Assembly: GCF_014851395.1 (NCBI RefSeq)
Contig: NW_024041484.1
Coordinates: 564,499-628,498, forward strand
Source: Micropterus salmoides
Taxonomy: Eukaryota; Chordata; Actinopteri; Centrarchiformes; Centrarchidae
Reading direction: 5' to 3'
Length of the DNA stretch: 64,000 nucleotides
Shown: piece by piece, positions 59,291-64,000 of the stretch
How positions within the stretch are numbered: position 1 is the first letter of the stretch
Layout of the letters: every line of letters begins with the position of its first letter
The notes under the pieces: generated by a model
Seen by the model: only the letters and a program-made list of their open reading frames with translations
Databases searched by the model: none
What the model was told of the DNA's origin: nothing
Program-made: the position numbers and the translations under genes

Positions 59291-60715
59291 CTGCACCAGC
59301 CGCGCCCCGCGCCCCTTGGAGGCCGCACAAGTCGATTTGGGCATGGGCTCGTGGTGAATAAACAGCCAGAGTTTGAAATGAAAGGGACTGATGTATGTCT
59401 ATGGGAGTGTCTGTGTTTCATATCCAATTAATAGCGCCACCTAGAAGCCAATTGACACCAAATTTCATACAGATAAGGTCCCCAGTGTGGTGTACATCAG
59501 ACATCCTTAACCTAAGGTACGATATTACTTCCTGTTTTTAGCGGTTTGTGCAAACACTTGTTAGCTTATAATTCTGAAATTCTTTTGCAGATCAAAATTA
59601 CCTTGGTTTTCTTGGTTTGCTAATTTCATGTTTTTCCTTGGTTTCCTTGCTCGGTCCAGAAATGCTTCGCGCTAAGATTGGACTTGATTCGGATTAATTA
59701 AAATAGGTTTTTCAGTTTTCGTGATTTTGCATAATGAAAAAGTCGCACAGAGGTGTGTCCTATACCATAGGAATCGGCAGCATCCCCCAAACATCTAGAC
59801 ATAAGGTTTATGATTATGCGATGAGGTAAAATGTCCATTGGTTCAAAATTCAGCTTTGATTATAGCGCCACCTTTAGACTGAATTGCACCAAATTTTCCA
59901 GGTGTCATTAGGGGCCATGGGGAACAATTGACCCAAATTTGGGATCAATCAGACTTGTCGTTATGGAGATATAAAATGCATGTAAGTCAATGGGATTTTT
60001 TTGACGTATTTAATCTCCAATAACAGCACCACCTATCAGTATATTAGGGTCAACTTTGGACGCTGGAGTCAGGAGACCGTCCTGAACAATTCAATTTTTG
60101 CACAGCCCCTCGGGGGGAATGGCACATTAGCCCTCCAAGTTTGGTGTTGATCGGCAATTCCAAACTTAAGATATGACATCACTTCCTGTTTTTTGGGTTT
60201 TCTGCAAAGATTTGTTTTTTTAGTTTATCAAAATTTTCTCTACAAACTTTTATCTTGGTCCAGAGATTGTCCGTGCCAAGTTCGGAGGAGTCAATTAAAA
60301 CAGGTTTTTCAATTGTGGTGATGTTGCCAAACAAAACATTATCGCACAATGTCCTATCCCATACGATTCAGCAGCATCCCCCAGTTACGTAGATGTAAGA
60401 TTTATGAATGTGTGATATACTGTCGCATAGTTATGAGGCAAAATGTCTTGTTTTGAAAATGCCATGAATGGCATTGAATATGATTTTCCACAGTAGGCTG
60501 AATTGTACCAAATCTTTCAGGTGTCATCAGTGGCCCATAGGGAACAAATACCCCAAATTTGGTATCAATCGAACCTGTGGTTTATGGAGATATAAAATGA
60601 ATGTAAGTCTATGGGATTTTTTAAAAGTCTTGAATCTGCAATAACAGCGCCACCTATTGGCATATTTGGGTGGACTTTGGTCCATGAAGACCATGCTGAA
60701 CAATTCGGAGTGGTA

Positions 60716-61110
60716 TGCAGCTGCAGTACCGGAGGCTGCAGTTTCAGGACCGCAATCCTAGGACAGGAACTGCATTTCTAGGACCCTTGTTTACTTTGAT
60801 ACTGCCAGCTAGCTAGCTACATTACTCTTGACAGCCCTCCGAAGCCAATTACCCTTACCACAACCATCACCGAGTGTGTGCCTAAACTTAACTTCTTGAT
60901 TAAATGCATGTCGACCGGTTAACCCTACAGGTGCGCACATTGGTCTCACAGCCGACATGCTAGCAGACAGGGTTAACCTCCTTCGTGTTGCTGTGTGTTA
61001 CCACCACCACTCCACTAGATGGCGCTGTTGCAAAAGAACTACGGTCCTAGAACTGCGGCCCCAGGATTGGGGGGCTCCTGAAACTGCAGCCTCCTGTACT
61101 GCAGCTACAT
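60716..61110. mobile_element. MITE with about 60-bp inverted ends
   Basis: Left TGCAGCTGCAGTACCGGAGG plus CTGCAGTTTCAGGA is mirrored at 61076-61109 (CTGAAACTGCAGCCTCCTGT plus ACTGCAGCTACA). CCTAGGAC-type words follow on both sides. It interrupts the tandem-repeat element, whose units can be followed on either side. Confidence 0.85.
61012..61025 (+). promoter_or_regulatory. CTCF-core-like motif in the MITE
   Basis: CCACTAGATGGCGC fits CCASYAGRKGGCRS at all positions. Function inferred. Confidence 0.3.
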
Positions 61111-61672
61111 CAAAATTTCCTCAACAAACTTTTATCGGCTTGGTCTAGAGATGGTCCGTGCCAAGTTTGATGCCGATCAGACTAGAGGCTTCTGAGGAGT
61201 TAATCAAAATAGGTTTTACAGTTATCGTGATGTAGCAGGAAAAAAAGTCAGGGGGAAATGGCTGTGGCCTATATCATGAGATCCAGCTCAATCCCCCGAA
61301 TGCGTGGATTTAAGGTTTCGGATATGCGCCTTCATATGCGGGAGTTCCAAGCCCAAACACGTTAACCTTGCTAATAGCGTCCCCTAGAGGTAGAATTGTG
61401 CAAATTTTTGCACCCAAGTTACTCTTGGGGCTGTGAACCTACCCTGTGACTGTTGTGTCTTTAGCACTTACCGTCTAGGCCGCAGCATGAGTTTTAGAGG
61501 TAGAAGAATAAAAATAAAAATCAATACGATTACAATAGGGTTCCCAGCTCCGCTGGTACTGGGAACCGCGATGCCTTGCATTCGCCTTTCCCAGCCCCAC
61601 TTGGGCTTGGACCCCTAATGATGCCAGTAGTTGTTTACTGTAAACAGAACAATCAGAGAAGGGATTCAGTAC

Positions 61673-61751
61673 CTCAGTGGCATAGATGGCTCTCTTCATA
61701 ATGGTGAAGTCGTCTCTGTCCAGAATGGAGTTCATGTCAGGGATCTGCCCC
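61673..61751 (-). CDS. GYS2: Glycogen synthase exon (GYS2-like)
   Basis: 79-nt exon encoding GQIPDMNSILDRDDFTIMKR and AIYATE. Human GYS2 has EIPNLNEILDRDDLTIMKRA and IFSTQ at this place; GYS1 is more distant (VLTEEDLFSIKRAIFATQ), so GYS2 is preferred. Acceptor CCTCAG at 61752, donor GAG|GTACTG. Liver-type glycogen synthase adds UDP-glucose to glycogen in the cytosol. The exons that encode the C-terminal half should follow to the left; none was seen down to 44 kb. Confidence 0.88.
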
Positions 61752-61898
61752 CTGAGGACAAAGCAAATAATAAAACAGTCAACATAGAATATACATGGTC
61801 TCCATTCATCACAGACAACCTGTGCTGATTTAAACAACGATTTCTAAAGCATAAAATCAATAAACCTTTGGGATAACTTACAGTGCCAATGTACTTAC

Positions 61899-61958
61899 TT
61901 TAACAGAGCATCATATAGCTTTTTGCCAAACTTCTCTTTTACAGTGTGAGCTGTATCC
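61899..61958 (-). CDS. GYS2: Glycogen synthase exon (GYS2-like), upstream neighbour
   Basis: 60-nt exon encoding DTAHTVKEKFGKKLYDALLK, matching human NTVKEKFGKKLY. Acceptor TTCACAG, donor AAA|GTAAGT with phase 2, which joins exactly to the next exon (AA|G). Earlier exons lie beyond the right edge of the window or were not found. Confidence 0.88.
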
Positions 61959-62008
61959 CTGTGAATGTCAAATGGAAATCTTCTTTAATGTACCATTTAC
62001 CCAAACTC

Positions 62009-62170
62009 ATGAACTTCAGAATCAGAATCAGCTTTATTGCCAATTAGGTTTATACATACAAGGAATTTATTTTGTTATTTTGATGCTTAACAATAAACAT
62101 AGTAGGTGGAAATATAACAAAGATAAAAGAAGTACTGCATGCCACAAATCATAAATATAAAATTGACAAT
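62009..62170 (-). repeat. LINE 3'-tail fragment
   Basis: CAGAATCAGAATCAGCTTTA with TTGCCAATTAGG and CAAGGAATTTATTTTG; same family as 37066-37190. Confidence 0.65.
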
Positions 62171-62679
62171 AAGATATAGAAAATAGAATAATATGTACAA
62201 TTACAGTTTGTGCAGGGCTATCCAAAATACTTACACATAAAAGAAATACAGTATGAGTATACTGAACTGTAAAGGAGGGAGGGGTGTTAGGAGGCTATGA
62301 GAGCCACATGCATTGCTAAACCAAACCCAAATTCATGTGCTAAACAATTTTGAATTTTCTATTTATATGACATCATTGGCATAGAGTTTGAGAGACCATA
62401 CTGTAAGTTGAGGTCCTATTTTTAGGTCTGGAGGTTCAAGAAACTGAATGTTGCCTGTAGAAACCCCAAACCAAAAGTGGTTTATATGACATTTCCTAAT
62501 CTACTACTGCTATGGTTATGGGGAAAGATCATGGACATGCTTAAACCAATGTGAGTGTTGATAGGAAATGTAAAGGGAACAGCGTTCTCTAATGTCAGTC
62601 ACACAAATGCTTTGTATACATACATACAGTATACTATGGAAGCATATAGGGGACTAAATTAAAATTATCATGCAAACTT
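62171..62679. other. Intron or intergenic sequence
   Basis: No feature recognised. Confidence 0.4.
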
Positions 62680-64000
62680 GAAAATGAAAATGTAATCCCA
62701 CAATAACATTCTCATTTTCCACATATGTATGTGTTATTTAGGTAAAAATTAAAATGAAAATGCAATCATTTTCATTTTCACATACTTGTGTGAGCATTCT
62801 AGGACCATATTAAAATGAAAATGGAAACAGCATTTGACATTTCATTTTCAAAGACTTAGTCTGCTCTATAGTGGACTCTATTCAAATGCAATGAGTGAAA
62901 CAGCACCCCCAATCTATCGCATTTACATGTCCATGTGCTCATGGTCTTTTTAAGTCAAAATTAAGATAAAAATGCCATTTCCTAACTATGTGAAAATAAA
63001 GATGAGAACAGCATTTGACATTACATTTTCAAAGACTTAACCTGCTCTATAGTGGACTTTATTTAAATCTGCAAGAAACACTTACAGTTTAGTCCAATAT
63101 CATCTCAGGTGTGTAGTTATGATAACGGTTTTGCACTGTTCATAGCTGTAACTATTACAGCTATGTAGTTGATAAGACAGACAGACTGACTGTTCCTATA
63201 ACATTAACTGTGATGGAGCTGCGGTATTGTCACTAATACTAGTATTGCAGTAATTTGAAGTATATCTCTGAATGACAATGGATTTGTATTAGCCTGGGCT
63301 TGACACTGTCCAGCAGGACACTGATGTTACAGCTTTCGCATATAAGCGAGTTAACGTTTTTTGCACGTGCCATGCATCGGCCAGGTAAACTTACATAGGC
63401 TACTGCAGCAACAGACACACATACAGGTGACAGCGTGTGGGCTTAATATCACAATACACAAAAGAAACAGCTTGACGTTACAGTTAGCCACATTAGCTGC
63501 AGAATATGCTAACGCCAAGTTCAACAGGCAAATGTTCAAAAAACAGAAGCTACATAAGCTACATAAAAATGGCAACACTTACAGGTTCCAAGTTTGAAGT
63601 CGTTATAGATCCATCCTTGAGCTGTTCGATTGATAGATTTCATTTGGTTGTGAAGTTGCAGCCTAGTGTTGTGTGATGGTAGATACACAACTGAACCATG
63701 AGAACCTGAAGTGGCCTTCCAACTGAAGAGGAAGTGAAGTCTTAACTGAGGACCCGCCTTGATGAGAGGACTGACAGATTGCATTTTCATTTTCATAGTG
63801 TCCCTTGGAAAGCTGCTTGCAAATGTAAATGCAATGCAATAGACTGGGGGCGCTTTTTCACGCATTAGATTTAAATAAAGTCCACAATAGAGCAGGTCAG
63901 TCTTTGAAAATGTAATGTCAAATGCTGTTCTCATTTTCATTTTCACATAGGAAATGGCATTTTATATTAATTTTGACCTTAAAAAGACCATGAGCACATG
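62680..64000. mobile_element. Fold-back element cut by the window edge
   Basis: 62932-63070 and 63868-64000 are inverted copies (CATGTGCTCATGGTCTTTTT at left; its complement at the window end). The left side also holds a second direct unit (GCATTTGACATTTCATTTTC near 62829 and GCATTTGACATTACATTTTC near 63011). AAAATGAAAATG words dominate. The dispersed repeat at 63440-63610 lies between the arms. No coding. Confidence 0.7.
63440..63610 (+). repeat. Dispersed repeat, third copy
   Basis: GCCACATTAGCTGCAGAATA, GCTAACGCCAAGTTCAACAG and CTTACAGGTTCCAAGTTTGA follow the same order as at 40830-41010 and, inverted, at 8319-8500. Confidence 0.7.

Larger units (their letters stand above)
59300..61619. 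mobile_element. Second tandem-repeat element with hairpin 3' end
   Basis: Related words recur about every 610 bp: CAAATTTGGGATCAATCAGA near 59935 and CAAATTTGGTATCAATCGAA near 60553; TATGGAGATATAAAATG at 59964 and 60582; AACTTTTATC with TGGTCTAGAGATGGTCCGTG near 60245 and 61130. The right end reads ACAATAGGGTTCCCAG, a 9-bp hairpin with CTGGGAACC, then CTTGGACCCCTAATG. This parallels the CAATAGGG, hairpin, CCCTAA end of the composite element at 2760-8318. No coding. A MITE is inserted at 60716-61110. Confidence 0.65.

Overview
The window looks like a transposon-rich piece of a teleost (ray-finned) fish chromosome. The evidence is two broken LINEs of L2/Maui-like and Rex1/CR1-like type, four full-length Tc1-like elements, several hAT-type elements with 8-bp target duplications, and a vertebrate gene order RECQL - GOLT1B - GYS2 that I know from human chromosome 12p. 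It contains no bacterial-style operons, RNA genes or CRISPR arrays. A run of exactly 500 N (49017-49516) is an assembly gap.

Host genes: (1) a 231-codon terminal exon of an unrecognised minus-strand gene (9836-10531). (2) RECQL (RecQ1 DNA helicase), minus strand, 13 coding segments from 33297 down to 13132, each placed by its splice sites and by the helicase motifs; its introns are packed with transposons. (3) GOLT1B (Golgi transport 1B membrane protein), plus strand, four coding exons from 37513 to 43829, head-to-head with RECQL; its short last exon was not found. (4) Two internal exons of a glycogen synthase (GYS2-like), minus strand, near 61.7-61.96 kb. Spexin, which lies between GOLT1B and GYS2 in human, was not seen.

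Repeats, left to right: L2 LINE (485-2752); a large composite element with a 469-bp tandem array and a 3' minisatellite of hairpin units (2760-8318), with a second near-identical copy inside a RECQL intron (17082-20295); Tc1 elements at 14953-16388, 21158-22662, 25190-26387 and 56933-58257; a Rex1-like LINE in RECQL (about 27545-30050); an inverted-repeat element in the RECQL/GOLT1B intergenic region (35038-36103); hAT-type elements at 40318-41201, 45653-47768, 47943-48741 and 53552-54128; a MITE with CCTTTAAAGG-type ends that hosts three later insertions (45565-49015); a fold-back element whose left arm runs into the assembly gap (49517-53236); a second tandem-repeat element with a hairpin 3' end (59300-61619); and a fold-back element cut by the right edge of the window.

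The most unusual signals are a 48-bp perfect inverted repeat whose loop closely resembles a hammerhead-ribozyme core (48792-48930); a young composite element whose 3' hairpin plus CTAA unit is repeated about twelve times and whose 469-bp units each carry an exact match to the CTCF core consensus; and isolated GYS2 exons without the rest of the gene. Gene calls are from conserved motifs read by eye; repeat family names are tentative where stated.
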